DNA of 64,000 nt from an uncultured Erythrobacter sp. (GTDB lineage: Bacteria; Pseudomonadota; Alphaproteobacteria; Sphingomonadales; Sphingomonadaceae). Location of the stretch: contig CALCCG010000003.1 in NCBI GenBank assembly GCA_937899785.1, forward strand, positions 1 through 64,000. The letters run 5' to 3'. Positions 1-9,800 of this stretch are shown here, in pieces (positions within the stretch are counted from its first letter, which is position 1; each line of letters begins with the position of its first letter). The position numbers were made by a program, and so were the translations under genes. The notes beneath the pieces are model-generated. The model searched no databases, was not told where the DNA came from, and was given only the letters and a program-made list of their open reading frames with translations.

Positions 1-2199
1 AGCGGAGGTGAGGTAATCGCTCTCTTCCAAAGCGAACACATCGATCCCGCGCGTGATCTCAGTCGCGTAGACACGCCCGTTATACCAATAGGACGACCAA
101 TAGCCGCCGACGACCATCTGGTCCTCATCAATCGGACCGCGATCGAAGAAGGCGATCTCCACAGGGTTCGAGCTGTCGGTGAAATCCATCACGCTGATAC
201 CGCCCTGATACCAGCTTTGCACAAAGATATCGCGGCCCGGCACCGGAACGATCGAGCCGTTATGGGCGACGCAGTTCTCCATGTCGGTCTGCGGACCGGG
301 CATCTTGTAGTGGCTGCGGAACTCCAGCTTGCCATCCACAATATCGTAGATCGCGTTGGCGCCCCAATCCATTGGATCAGAAGCCTTGCAGCGCGGACGC
401 CCACCGCCACCCCATTCATCGGTGAAAATCACTTTGGTGCCATCGTTGTTGAACGTCGCCGAGTGCCAGTAGGCAAAGCCCTTATCGAAGACCGCGTCGG
501 TGCGAACCGGATTATAGGGGTCCGAGATGTCCATCAGAATGCCGTTGCCCGAGCACGCGCCAGCCGCGATGCCAAGCGCCGGGAAAACGGTAATATCATG
601 GCACTGATTGGTCTGACGCGTGTTCTGCGTGCCCTCGCCACTTTCGCCGCCTTTCCAAAGCCCAGCGATTTCACCGGTCTCGGCGTCCGCGAAAACGCGC
701 GGACTGCTGACGATGCGCGATTGCGACGGATCCGCCAGCGGTATCTCAATCACGTCGATGCTGAAGAGCGCAGTGCGGCTATCGGCCGCGCTTGCAATGC
801 AGCGCTCAAGCTCCTCTTGCTTGCGAATGCGCGATGTGCCTGAATTGTACACGACGATCTTTTCATCATCATGCGCAACGACTGAGTGGGTGTGGCTTCC
901 GCGGCACGTTTGCACCTGGCCGACCTGGCGCACCGCGGTGAGATCAGAGATATCGAAAATGCGAAGTCCGCGAAAACGCTCTTCGCTGACATCCTCTGCC
1001 ACGCCTTGCAGGCCGCAGTCGACGCGTCCCCGGGTCTGCTCAACGCTCATCACGAGGATATCGCCCACGACCGATACGTCACCTTGCCCACCCGGACACA
1101 CAACCGAGCTCATGAGATCAGGCACGCCGTCCTCACCCAGCTTGTAAATGTTGAAGCCGTGATAGCTGCCCGCGACCATAATATCGTCGAAGAACGCCAT
1201 GTCGGTGTTGGCAAAATCAAGCAGCGGCGAACGTTCGGCGTATTGAGTGAGGCTTTCCTCCTCTTCCTCATCGCGCACCGGAGTCTCAGCCGCGTCGGCT
1301 ACCGCTTCAGCGGCGTCGGCAACCGTTTCTGCCGTTTCGTCTTCAGCAACTTCAGCCTCTTCCGGTTCATCCTGCGGAATAGCCGGACGCAAGTCGGCCG
1401 GGTTATCGGGATTAAAGAAGCCGGCTGGCTTGGACAGGCTCACAACCTTGCGCAAATTCAAGATCGCCTCACCGGCATCCGCAAAGCCCGGGGTCAGGCC
1501 AGCACGCGGATCGGGCGACAGCGATGCAAGCAAGTCGTTCATCTTGTCGATCTCGGCCTGCTGATCATTCTCGATATCACCGACGAACTGGAACAACACG
1601 GGGTCAGCTGCGGTGCCTGGCTGGCCCAGCAGATCGTCGACCATGTCGATCGCACCTTCATGGTGGGCGATCATCAGAGTGAGGAACAGGCGGTCAAAAT
1701 CAACCCCTTCAAGCGTGGCCAATTCGGCCATCTGCTCTGGGGTTGCCATGCCTGCCATCTGTGAATGGTCGATCATCGCATGCTCGGAATGGTCCATCGC
1801 TGAATGATCCATGCCGTCGGTCATGCCAACCATAACGGTCTTCTCGCCGCGCTCCGCAAGCCAATCGTTCATGAACTCGATTTCGTCCGCCTGGCTTGAT
1901 TCAATCCGTCCGCCGATGGCGACCAGTTCTTCGCGATTGGTGCGATCCTTGATCAGCTGGGCCATTTCCACCGCTTGCTGATGGTGTCCGATCATACCTT
2001 GCATGAAGGCGACATCCGCAGGCGTGTAGCTAGCCGCGGCCAGAGCGCTCGCCTCTTGCGCGCTAAGAGTGCGGCTCGCTTGCCCTGGTGCGCCCGGTTG
2101 CACAATCGGCGCGGCCTGAGCCAGCGCCACACTGGACGAACCGAGCAGCAGAGCCGAAAGCGCAGCGCGCGCGGCAAAGGTGCGGTGAGAATCGGACAT
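1..2199 (-). CDS. Partial (3' end outside window): secreted DUF305 domain protein fused to an LVIVD-repeat beta-propeller-like region
   Basis: Own minus-strand read, open from ATG at 2199 to the window edge and absent from the ORF track. N-terminus MSDSHRTFAARAALSALLLGSSSVALAQA looks like a signal peptide. Two His-rich DUF305-type motifs (MQGMIGHHQQAVEMAQ, LTLMIAHHEGAIDMVDDLL) are followed by LVIVD-like repeats (GLRIFDISDLTAVRQVGQ, ISVMDFTDSSNPVEIAFFDRG). Confidence 0.85.
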   Translation of the reverse strand, partial: MSDSHRTFAARAALSALLLGSSSVALAQAAPIVQPGAPGQASRTLSAQEASALAAASYTPADVAFMQGMIGHHQQAVEMAQLIKDRTNREELVAIGGRIESSQADEIEFMNDWLAERGEKTVMVGMTDGMDHSAMDHSEHAMIDHSQMAGMATPEQMAELATLEGVDFDRLFLTLMIAHHEGAIDMVDDLLGQPGTAADPVLFQFVGDIENDQQAEIDKMNDLLASLSPDPRAGLTPGFADAGEAILNLRKVVSLSKPAGFFNPDNPADLRPAIPQDEPEEAEVAEDETAETVADAAEAVADAAETPVRDEEEEESLTQYAERSPLLDFANTDMAFFDDIMVAGSYHGFNIYKLGEDGVPDLMSSVVCPGGQGDVSVVGDILVMSVEQTRGRVDCGLQGVAEDVSEERFRGLRIFDISDLTAVRQVGQVQTCRGSHTHSVVAHDDEKIVVYNSGTSRIRKQEELERCIASAADSRTALFSIDVIEIPLADPSQSRIVSSPRVFADAETGEIAGLWKGGESGEGTQNTRQTNQCHDITVFPALGIAAGACSGNGILMDISDPYNPVRTDAVFDKGFAYWHSATFNNDGTKVIFTDEWGGGGRPRCKASDPMDWGANAIYDIVDGKLEFRSHYKMPGPQTDMENCVAHNGSIVPVPGRDIFVQSWYQGGISVMDFTDSSNPVEIAFFDRGPIDEDQMVVGGYWSSYWYNGRVYATEITRGIDVFALEESDYLTSA

Positions 2200-2500
2200 G
2201 AAGAGTTCCCCGTGTTACAAAAGTCTTGCCGCGCAAAGTGCCGCTGTTCAGCCTCCAGTCAAGGGCGCTGTACCACCTTTGTCGAATAGTTGGTTCGGAA
2301 CCGACCCTGATCCGTTCACGTATTGGTGTTGGAAAAGCGCGCGAGCGAAAAATTGAGGCGATCGCCAGGCGGACGACAATTTGCGGCCCGGTCGCTTGCA
2401 TCGCACAATTGGTCGCAACGGCCAGCGCGTGCTCTTGCCGGGACGAATCGAGCGCGACTAGCGTCGTAAGTTAAGCTTACGCTAACCTAACTCGGAGACA

Positions 2501-3595
2501 TTGACGCCTATGCTTCGCAACCGCTGGTTTCTCGCATGTCTCGCCTTTGCTGGTGCACTTTGGGCGCCCGCTCAAGCGAACGCGCAAAATCAGCAGCCGG
2601 ATTTCGAAAGCAGCTTTGACAGCGCCTTTGGCACCGAAATGCGCTCGCCGACCAGTTTTGAGGCGATTTACGCATCCAATTTTGAGCAGCAAATCGCAGA
2701 CCTTGCGGATGGATCGCGCGGGCGAATTGGCGTCTACGCAGTAGACCTGAGTTCAGGCGAGGAAATCTCGGTGCTGGCCGATATGCGTTTTCCTATGGCC
2801 TCGACCAGCAAAGTTGCCGTGGCCGCTGCATTCCTGGCCGGTGTGGACAATGGGAAGTTCAGTCTCACCAGTGAATTCCCGCTGCTGATCCCGATCCGCT
2901 CAAAGAAGTTTTCCAGCGACAAGGCGCCGGTCAAGAACGGAAAATACCTCCCCGCGCATGAGTTAATCAGTCTGATGATCTCCAAAAGCTGCAACAGCTG
3001 CACGGACGCTCTTCTCAAGGTCGTGGGCGGGCCGGATGCGGTCAACAGCTGGGTTAGCAAGGAAACGGGCATCGAAGACTTCGAGTTGTCGCGCGACATC
3101 GCAACGCTTGTGCGCGATGATGGCGAGTTTGACCCCGTTGAATGGGTCGATCCGCGCGATTCCGCGACACCGCGCGCGATGGGGCAACTGCTCACGGGCC
3201 TCTATCAGGGCAAGTGGCTGAGCGCGGAAAGCCGCGATTTGCTTATGGCCGCGATGGAACAGACCACAACGGGCCGTCGCCGTATGAACGCGGCTCTGCC
3301 CATGGAGGCGAGCCTTGCCCACAAAACGGGGACGCTTAGCCGCACCGCCAGTGATATTGGTATTTTCCGCCTGGCCGACGGACGCGCCGTAGCTGCGGCT
3401 ATCTACGTGACCGGACAAAGCGCCAATCTGGCGGACGAGCGGCGCAACAAGCGAACGGCCCGCAAACGGCGCGACGCCCGCATCGCGGATATCACACGGG
3501 CGCTGTACACAGGCTTCTCCGCCAAGGCCGGGCTGCTTGATGATCCAACCAGCGGCTGGACCGCCGCGCCCACTCCAGAAGCCACGGGCGGCTAA
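2501..3595 (+). CDS. Serine hydrolase, class A beta-lactamase-like, secreted
   Basis: 364 aa; signal peptide; STSK (SxxK) and HKTGT (KTG) motifs. Real start may be the ATG at 2510. Confidence 0.85.
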   Translation: MTPMLRNRWFLACLAFAGALWAPAQANAQNQQPDFESSFDSAFGTEMRSPTSFEAIYASNFEQQIADLADGSRGRIGVYAVDLSSGEEISVLADMRFPMASTSKVAVAAAFLAGVDNGKFSLTSEFPLLIPIRSKKFSSDKAPVKNGKYLPAHELISLMISKSCNSCTDALLKVVGGPDAVNSWVSKETGIEDFELSRDIATLVRDDGEFDPVEWVDPRDSATPRAMGQLLTGLYQGKWLSAESRDLLMAAMEQTTTGRRRMNAALPMEASLAHKTGTLSRTASDIGIFRLADGRAVAAAIYVTGQSANLADERRNKRTARKRRDARIADITRALYTGFSAKAGLLDDPTSGWTAAPTPEATGG

Positions 3596-3609
3596 GCTGG
3601 AGAATGAAA

Positions 3610-3635
3610 AAGGCGGCGCCTTGCAGCGCCGCCTT
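3610..3635 (-). terminator. Rho-independent terminator-like hairpin between convergent genes
   Basis: aaggcggcgc-cttgca-gcgccgcctt, 10-bp stem, followed by a T run on the minus strand. Confidence 0.7.
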
Positions 3636-3685
3636 ATCCAAAAACCAGCGCGCCTCCGCAAAGGAACGCCAAACTTGGAAGCGAG

Positions 3686-3931
3686 TTACTCGCCAGCCAT
3701 CATTTCTTCGGCCTTTTCGGTGGCGGCTTCGACCGCTTCGCCGGTCGCTTCCGCAGCGCCTTCAACCGCTTCTCCGGTTGCTTCGGCAGCGCCTTCTACG
3801 GCTTCGCCGGCTTCGCCAGCCTCAGCGGCCATCGCGTCCACAGTTTCGCCGGCCTTCTCAGCGGTTTCCGAGCAAGCGGCAAGGCCAAGCGCCGAAGTCG
3901 CAACGGCGGCAGCAAGAACGAACTTACGCAT
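3686..3931 (-). CDS. Small Ala/Glu-rich repeat lipoprotein
   Basis: 81 aa; signal peptide with lipobox LAAC; repeated GEAVEGAAEAT units. Confidence 0.75.
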   Translation of the reverse strand: MRKFVLAAAVATSALGLAACSETAEKAGETVDAMAAEAGEAGEAVEGAAEATGEAVEGAAEATGEAVEAATEKAEEMMAGE

Positions 3932-4196
3932 AATGGAAAATCCTTATTCAACGAGTGAAAAAGCGTGGGAATTCATATGCCTGATCCACGCGAAGCCGGA
4001 TAATTGACCCCCGACTCCTGCTCGCACAATAATGGCCGGAATATGGCACTTCAAGCCCGCACACGTGCAAATAGACGCATTTCGCCACTTTTCAGCCACA
4101 TTTCAGCCGAGTTGCTCGATTGGCTTGAGCGCCCCCCGCAGGCTCTTTGGAGCAAATCGACTACCGTCGCTGGCGCACCGATGCTAGCAGTCCGCC

Positions 4197-7028
4197 ATGG
4201 CCGATCAGCAGCATCTTTATCTCGTCGATGGTTCCTCTTACATCTTCCGCGCCTATCACCGGCTCCCGCCGCTAACCAACCCTGAGGGCACACCGGTCGG
4301 CGCGGTCTATGGCTACACCACAATGCTTTGGAAGCTGGCCGATGATCTCGATCGGGCGGACGGACCCACCCATCTGGCGGTTATCCTGGACAAGGATTCC
4401 AAAAGTTTTCGCAACGACATCTACCCCGAGTACAAGGCCAACCGGCCCGAACCGCCGGAAGATCTGCGTCCGCAATTCCCGCTCATCCGCGACGCCACCC
4501 GCGCTTTCAGCCTTCCGTGTATCGAGGAACAAGGGCTCGAGGCGGACGATCTAATCGCCTCCTACGCGCGCGAGGCGCAGCGACAGGGCTGGCATGTCAC
4601 GATCGTCTCTTCGGACAAGGACCTGATGCAGCTCGTTGGTGAAGAGGATGGCGCACGCATCGACATGCTCGACACGATGAAATCGATGCGAATCTACATC
4701 CCCGAGGTCGAAGAGAAGTTCGGAGTAAGGCCAGAGTTGGTGGGTGATGTGCTCGCGCTTATGGGCGACAGCGTGGACAACATTCCCGGCATCTACGGCG
4801 TTGGGCCCAAGACCGCGTCCAAATTGATCGCCGAACACGGCTCGCTCACCGCCGCGCTGGACCAGGCGCCCGAGATGAAGAAGTCGAAGCTTAAGGAGCG
4901 CCTTATCGAGGGGCGCGCTGATGCGGAGATGAGCCGGGTCCTGGTCACGCTAAAGGAGGACTGCGAACTGCCGGTGGCGCTGGGAGACATGCAGCTGACC
5001 GCCATCCCCGAAGAGCCGCTAACGGAGTTTCTTCAGCGGCACGGATTCACCTCTTTGCTCAAACGGCTCGGCGCGGGGGCCGGGAGTCCAGAGCGCGCCA
5101 ACAATCTCCACCCCGCCAAAGCCGAGACCACTGGCGACGTGAGCACCGCAACCGGAGCGCGCCAACCTTTGCCAGATATGCCCGAGGTCGATCGAAGCGC
5201 CTACCAGACGGTCCAGAGCCTTGCTGCGCTTGAGCCGTGGATTGCGCGCGCGAAGGCCACGCGGTTGGTCGCGGTCGACACGGAAACCACCTCGCTCGAC
5301 GCGATGCAGGCGGATCTGGTGGGTGTGAGCCTCGCTCTTGCGCCGAACGACGCATGCTACATTCCGCTTGCCCACGGAGGGACCGATCTGCTGGCCGAGA
5401 AGCCCGAGCAGATCGGCGTTGAGGAGGCTTTAGCCCAGCTCAAACCGCTGCTTGAGGACACTGCAGTGCTCAAGGTTTTCCAGAACGGCAAATACGATCT
5501 CAACGTGCTCGCGCGCTATGGGGTCAATGTGCATCCGATCGAAGATACGATGGTGATGAGCTTCGATCTCGACGCGGGGCGCGGCGAAGGGATGGGCGGC
5601 GGACACGGTATGGATGAGCTTTCCGAGCGTCATCTCGGCCACACTCCGCTCGCCTTCAAAGACGTTTGCGGGACGGGTAAGAAGGCGATCCCTTTCGCAG
5701 AGGTGCCGCTCGCCCGGGCGACCGAATACGCTGCGGAAGACGCTGATGTGACCTTGCGTCTTTATCGCACCTTGAAGCCGCGTCTTTCGGAAGAAGGCGG
5801 CACGCGGGTTTACGAGCGGGTCGATCGTCCCTTGATACCCATCGTGGCCCAGATGGAACGCGAAGGCATCAAGGTCGACCGTGCGCAACTTGCGAGGCTT
5901 TCTGAGGAGTTCGCAACGAGAACCGCCGGGCTTGAAACGGAAATTCACGAGATTGCTGGACAGGAATTTGCTGTGGGCAGCCCCAAGCAATTGGGCGAAG
6001 TCCTCTTCGACAAGATGGGTTTTAAGGGTGGCAAGAAAGGCAAAAGCGGCGCCTATTCGACCGATCAATCGGTGCTCGAAAAGCTGGCGGGCGAGGGCGC
6101 GCCGATCGCCAAGAAGGTGCTCGAGTGGCGCCATCTTTCGAAGCTCAAATCGACATACACAGACGCGCTGCAGGGTCAGATCAACCCTGAGACAGGACGC
6201 GTCCACACGAGCTATAGCCTGGCCGGCGCGCAAACCGGACGACTGTCCTCCACCGATCCAAATTTGCAGAACATCCCGATCCGGACCGAGATTGGCCGCA
6301 CAATCCGGCAAGCCTTTGTTCCCGAACCCGGCAACACTCTGCTCGCCGCAGATTATTCACAGATCGAACTGCGATTGGCCGCCCATATGGCCGAGGTCGA
6401 TACCCTCAAAGACGCCTTCGCCAACGGCGAAGACATTCACTCGCGCACCGCCACCGAAATGTTCGGCGAAGTCACCCGTGACACGCGCGCACGCGCCAAG
6501 ACGATTAACTTCGCGATACTCTACGGTATCTCACGCTGGGGACTGGCCGGGCGGCTGGAAGTCGAACCTGACGAAGCGCAGGCGATGATTGACACCTACT
6601 TTCAGCGCTTTCCCGGCATCCAGAGATACATTACCGAGACCCTTCAAACCGTGGGCGAACAAGGCTATTCGGAGACGCTGTTTGGCCGCAAGACCTGGTT
6701 TCCCCGGATCACATCCAAGAACCAAGCCGAACGCCAGGGTTCTGAACGCGCCGCCATCAACGCACCAATCCAAGGGACCAGCGCCGACATCATCAAGCGC
6801 GCCATGGCGCGCATGCTGCCCGCCTTGCGCGACGCCGGTCTGAGCGAGGTGCGCATGCTGCTGCAAGTGCACGACGAATTGGTGTTTGAACTTCCGGAAG
6901 GCGATGTTGCCGCCGCTTCGCTGGTGATCGAACGTGTGATGTCCGAAGCCGCGCTTCCCGCCGTCACGCTCGACGTACCGCTTGCGATCGATATCGGCAC
7001 CGGCGCCAGCTGGGACGCTGCGCACTAG
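4197..7028 (+). CDS. polA: DNA polymerase I
   Basis: 943 aa; 5'-3' exonuclease N-terminus (YLVDGSSYIFRAYH), 3'-5' exonuclease motif (VAVDTETTSLD), polymerase motifs (DYSQIELRLAAH, QVHDELVFE). Confidence 0.98.
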   Translation: MADQQHLYLVDGSSYIFRAYHRLPPLTNPEGTPVGAVYGYTTMLWKLADDLDRADGPTHLAVILDKDSKSFRNDIYPEYKANRPEPPEDLRPQFPLIRDATRAFSLPCIEEQGLEADDLIASYAREAQRQGWHVTIVSSDKDLMQLVGEEDGARIDMLDTMKSMRIYIPEVEEKFGVRPELVGDVLALMGDSVDNIPGIYGVGPKTASKLIAEHGSLTAALDQAPEMKKSKLKERLIEGRADAEMSRVLVTLKEDCELPVALGDMQLTAIPEEPLTEFLQRHGFTSLLKRLGAGAGSPERANNLHPAKAETTGDVSTATGARQPLPDMPEVDRSAYQTVQSLAALEPWIARAKATRLVAVDTETTSLDAMQADLVGVSLALAPNDACYIPLAHGGTDLLAEKPEQIGVEEALAQLKPLLEDTAVLKVFQNGKYDLNVLARYGVNVHPIEDTMVMSFDLDAGRGEGMGGGHGMDELSERHLGHTPLAFKDVCGTGKKAIPFAEVPLARATEYAAEDADVTLRLYRTLKPRLSEEGGTRVYERVDRPLIPIVAQMEREGIKVDRAQLARLSEEFATRTAGLETEIHEIAGQEFAVGSPKQLGEVLFDKMGFKGGKKGKSGAYSTDQSVLEKLAGEGAPIAKKVLEWRHLSKLKSTYTDALQGQINPETGRVHTSYSLAGAQTGRLSSTDPNLQNIPIRTEIGRTIRQAFVPEPGNTLLAADYSQIELRLAAHMAEVDTLKDAFANGEDIHSRTATEMFGEVTRDTRARAKTINFAILYGISRWGLAGRLEVEPDEAQAMIDTYFQRFPGIQRYITETLQTVGEQGYSETLFGRKTWFPRITSKNQAERQGSERAAINAPIQGTSADIIKRAMARMLPALRDAGLSEVRMLLQVHDELVFELPEGDVAAASLVIERVMSEAALPAVTLDVPLAIDIGTGASWDAAH

Positions 7029-7183
7029 TCTGTCGGTTCGGATAGACTGAATGGGAAAAAAGGAGGCCACTCAGAAGGCATCATCCAACACGCTTCAAGC
7101 CCGCAATTGAAAACGTGTGAGACACATTGCGCTTTGGGCGGCCTACATTCACATGGCCAAGTATGATTGGCGCCACGTTTTCG

Positions 7184-9493
7184 TCAGTCGTGTTTCTTCG
7201 CGCGCGAAGGTTCCAAGGTATCAGGCTCAAAGAACCCAATAGGGTTAACCTCGACCGCGCGTTTCTTCAGCTCGCCGCGCATAGCGCGATACTCCGCCTC
7301 CATTCGTGGCGTAACCGTTGCCCGGCTGTCCTTTAGCGCCTCTTCAAAATCGACGGCAGAGACCTCCACTACCTCGCCTCCAACGCGCCGCAGGGCGCCC
7401 AGCCCTGCCCGACGCACCACGTCTTCGAGATCCGCACCGGTGAAGCGTTCCGTATCCGCAGCGACCGCTCGGAGATCAACATCGCCACCCAGCGGCATTT
7501 TCGCGGTGTGGATGCGCAGAATATGTTCGCGGCCAGCCTGATCGGGCGTGCCAACATAAACGAGTTCGTCAAAGCGTCCCGGGCGGAGCAGCGCGGGATC
7601 CATAAGTGCAGGCCGGTTTGTGGCTCCGATCACCACAACCGATTGGAGTTCTTCCAGGCCGTCCATCTCCGCCAGGATCGTGTTGACGACCCGGCCCGTG
7701 ACTTGCGGTTCGCCCTGACCTGATCCGCGCGCGGGGACCAGACTGTCGATCTCGTCGATAAACACGACGCATGGTGCCACAGATCGCGCCCGCTGAAACA
7801 TTCGCGCGATCTGCTGCTCGCTTTCGCCATACCATTTGGAGAGCAGATCAGAGCTCTTTATGGAGATGAAGTTCGCTTCCGCTTCCTTGGCCACGGCTTT
7901 GGCAAGCAACGTCTTGCCGGTCCCGGGCGGGCCATAAAGGAGAAAGCCTTTAGCGGGCCGGATCCCGAGACGTCGGAAAGCATCGGGGGTCTTGAGCGGC
8001 AGTTCGACGCCCTCTTTGAGCTTCTCGATGGCGTCACCAACACCGCCGATATCGTCCCATGCAACGTTGGGCATCTGAACCATAACCTCGCGCATGGCCG
8101 ACGGCTGGATGCGCTTGAGCGCTGAGAGGAAATCCTCGCGCGTCACGCACAGATCGTCGAGCACTTCAGGCGGAATGGTCTGCTCATCAAGGTCCAGCCG
8201 CGGCATGATACGGCGTACCGCGTCAATGGCGGCCTCGCGCGCAAGAGCGGCCAGGTCTGCTCCGACAAAGCCGTGCGTCACCCTTGCGAGCTCTTCCAGA
8301 TCGACCGCGCTTTCCAGCGGCATGCCGCGCGTGTGGATCGCGAGAATCTCGCGCCGACCGCCCGTGTCGGGAACGCCTATCACGATCTCGCGATCAAAAC
8401 GGCCCGGACGGCGCAGCGCTTCGTCGATTGCATCGGGGCGGTTCGTCGCGGCGATCACCACGAGATTGGCGCGAGCCTCGATTCCGTCCATGAGCGTAAG
8501 CAATTGCGCGACGAGCCTTTTCTCCGCTTCGCCAGGCACCTGTGTGCGCTTAGGCGCGATCGAATCGATCTCGTCTATGAACACGATGGCCGGCGCGGCG
8601 CGGGTGGCCTCTTCAAAGACTTCACGCAGGCGCTTCTCGGATTCGCCATAGCCGGACCCCATGATCTCCGGTCCGTTGATGGTGGAGAATTCCGCGTCCG
8701 ATTCGTTCGCCACCGCTTGGGCAAGCCGCGTCTTACCCGTGCCTGGAGGCCCATGGAGCAGCACGCCCTTAGGAGGATCGACGCCCAACCGGGTGAACAG
8801 CTCAGGATATCGCAGCGGCAGCTCCACCATCTCGCGCAGCGCGCGGATCGTGTCTTCCATGCCGCCAACGTCATCGTAATTCACACCGGCGCGCGGGTCG
8901 CGGGGCTCTTCAAACTCGGTCCGCAGTTCAACTTCGGTGTTCTCGTCGATATGGACGATGCCTTTGGGGCTGGTTGAAGCAACGGACAGGCGAATTTGCG
9001 TCAAAGCGTAGGCTGGCGCCCGCAGGAGCTGACGCACATCGCTCGGCATATTCTGAACCGGCTGCTGACCGGTGGTTGCCACGAGATCGCCTGCAAGCAG
9101 TGGCTTGCGAAAGAAATTGCGTTTGAGCGCTTGCGTTGGGCCTTGGAGCCGCATGTCGCGTTGAGCGGGCGCAAACACCACTCGGCTTGCGGGTCTGGAC
9201 TGCGTTGCGCGCACCTCGACATGTTCGCCCGACGCGGCCTCGGCGTTGCCGCGCTGCAATCCATCAAGGCGGACGACGTCGAGAGTATCGTCCTCAGGAT
9301 AGGCGGCCATCGCGATAGCCACTGTCAAGCGCTTGCCTTCGATCTCGACGATGTCACCTTCTGTAATGCCAAGGCTTTGAAACGCGGAACGCGGCATACG
9401 CGCAATGCCTTGTCCGGACTCTTCTTGGCGCGCGGGCGCGACCTGAAGACGGGCCGATCGCGCAGCCGCTGGTTTGTCCGCATCCGCCATCAA
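7184..9493 (-). CDS. CDC48/VCP-type double AAA+ ATPase
   Basis: 769 aa; N-domain-like start; two Walker A motifs (GPPGTGKTRLAQAVANE, GPPGTGKTLLAKAVAKE) and two Walker B motifs (VFIDEIDS). Confidence 0.95.
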   Translation of the reverse strand: MMADADKPAAARSARLQVAPARQEESGQGIARMPRSAFQSLGITEGDIVEIEGKRLTVAIAMAAYPEDDTLDVVRLDGLQRGNAEAASGEHVEVRATQSRPASRVVFAPAQRDMRLQGPTQALKRNFFRKPLLAGDLVATTGQQPVQNMPSDVRQLLRAPAYALTQIRLSVASTSPKGIVHIDENTEVELRTEFEEPRDPRAGVNYDDVGGMEDTIRALREMVELPLRYPELFTRLGVDPPKGVLLHGPPGTGKTRLAQAVANESDAEFSTINGPEIMGSGYGESEKRLREVFEEATRAAPAIVFIDEIDSIAPKRTQVPGEAEKRLVAQLLTLMDGIEARANLVVIAATNRPDAIDEALRRPGRFDREIVIGVPDTGGRREILAIHTRGMPLESAVDLEELARVTHGFVGADLAALAREAAIDAVRRIMPRLDLDEQTIPPEVLDDLCVTREDFLSALKRIQPSAMREVMVQMPNVAWDDIGGVGDAIEKLKEGVELPLKTPDAFRRLGIRPAKGFLLYGPPGTGKTLLAKAVAKEAEANFISIKSSDLLSKWYGESEQQIARMFQRARSVAPCVVFIDEIDSLVPARGSGQGEPQVTGRVVNTILAEMDGLEELQSVVVIGATNRPALMDPALLRPGRFDELVYVGTPDQAGREHILRIHTAKMPLGGDVDLRAVAADTERFTGADLEDVVRRAGLGALRRVGGEVVEVSAVDFEEALKDSRATVTPRMEAEYRAMRGELKKRAVEVNPIGFFEPDTLEPSRAKKHD

Positions 9494-9625
9494 ATTTCCT
9501 CTCGCCGCCCATCGGTGCCGCTGCCTTGAACAGGCACGCTAGGTTTGTGCGTGGCGCAATGCAATTGGCGAAACCGAAAGGCGTAATCACCCTGATGCAT
9601 CGCTTAAGCGACCCGCGCCAGTGAC

Positions 9626-9653
9626 AAAAAAAGCCCGGCGCAAAGGCCGGGCT
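9626..9653 (-). terminator. Rho-independent terminator (minus strand)
   Basis: Minus strand: AGCCCGG-CCTTTGCG-CCGGGCT followed by TTTTTT. Confidence 0.8.
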
Positions 9654-9800
9654 GAAAAGTTTGGGAGAGGATGCCTGAAAGGCACGTTGGAGATATGGAG
9701 GGCGGCCAGCTTTTGTGCAAGTGCGAAAGCCGCATACTTACTTGCAAAATCCGCATTGAATATATCTAAGTGTTCGTTTTCGATCACATTATCGAACGTT
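9626..9800 (-). ncRNA. Candidate small RNA ending at the 9626-9653 terminator
   Basis: Gene-free interval with a strong minus-strand terminator; upstream hairpin TGCCTttcAGGCA flanked by CCCTCC / TCCTCTCCC pyrimidine tracts. The only ORF (9587-9787) reads through the terminator. The 5' end is a guess. Confidence 0.4.

Noticed and set aside
886-1764. 292-aa plus-strand ORF in the first 2 kb
   Set aside because: Antisense to the DUF305-LVIVD gene, which is truncated at the window edge and therefore missing from the track.
9587-9787. 66-aa minus-strand ORF
   Set aside because: Reads through a strong Rho-independent terminator; more likely non-coding.
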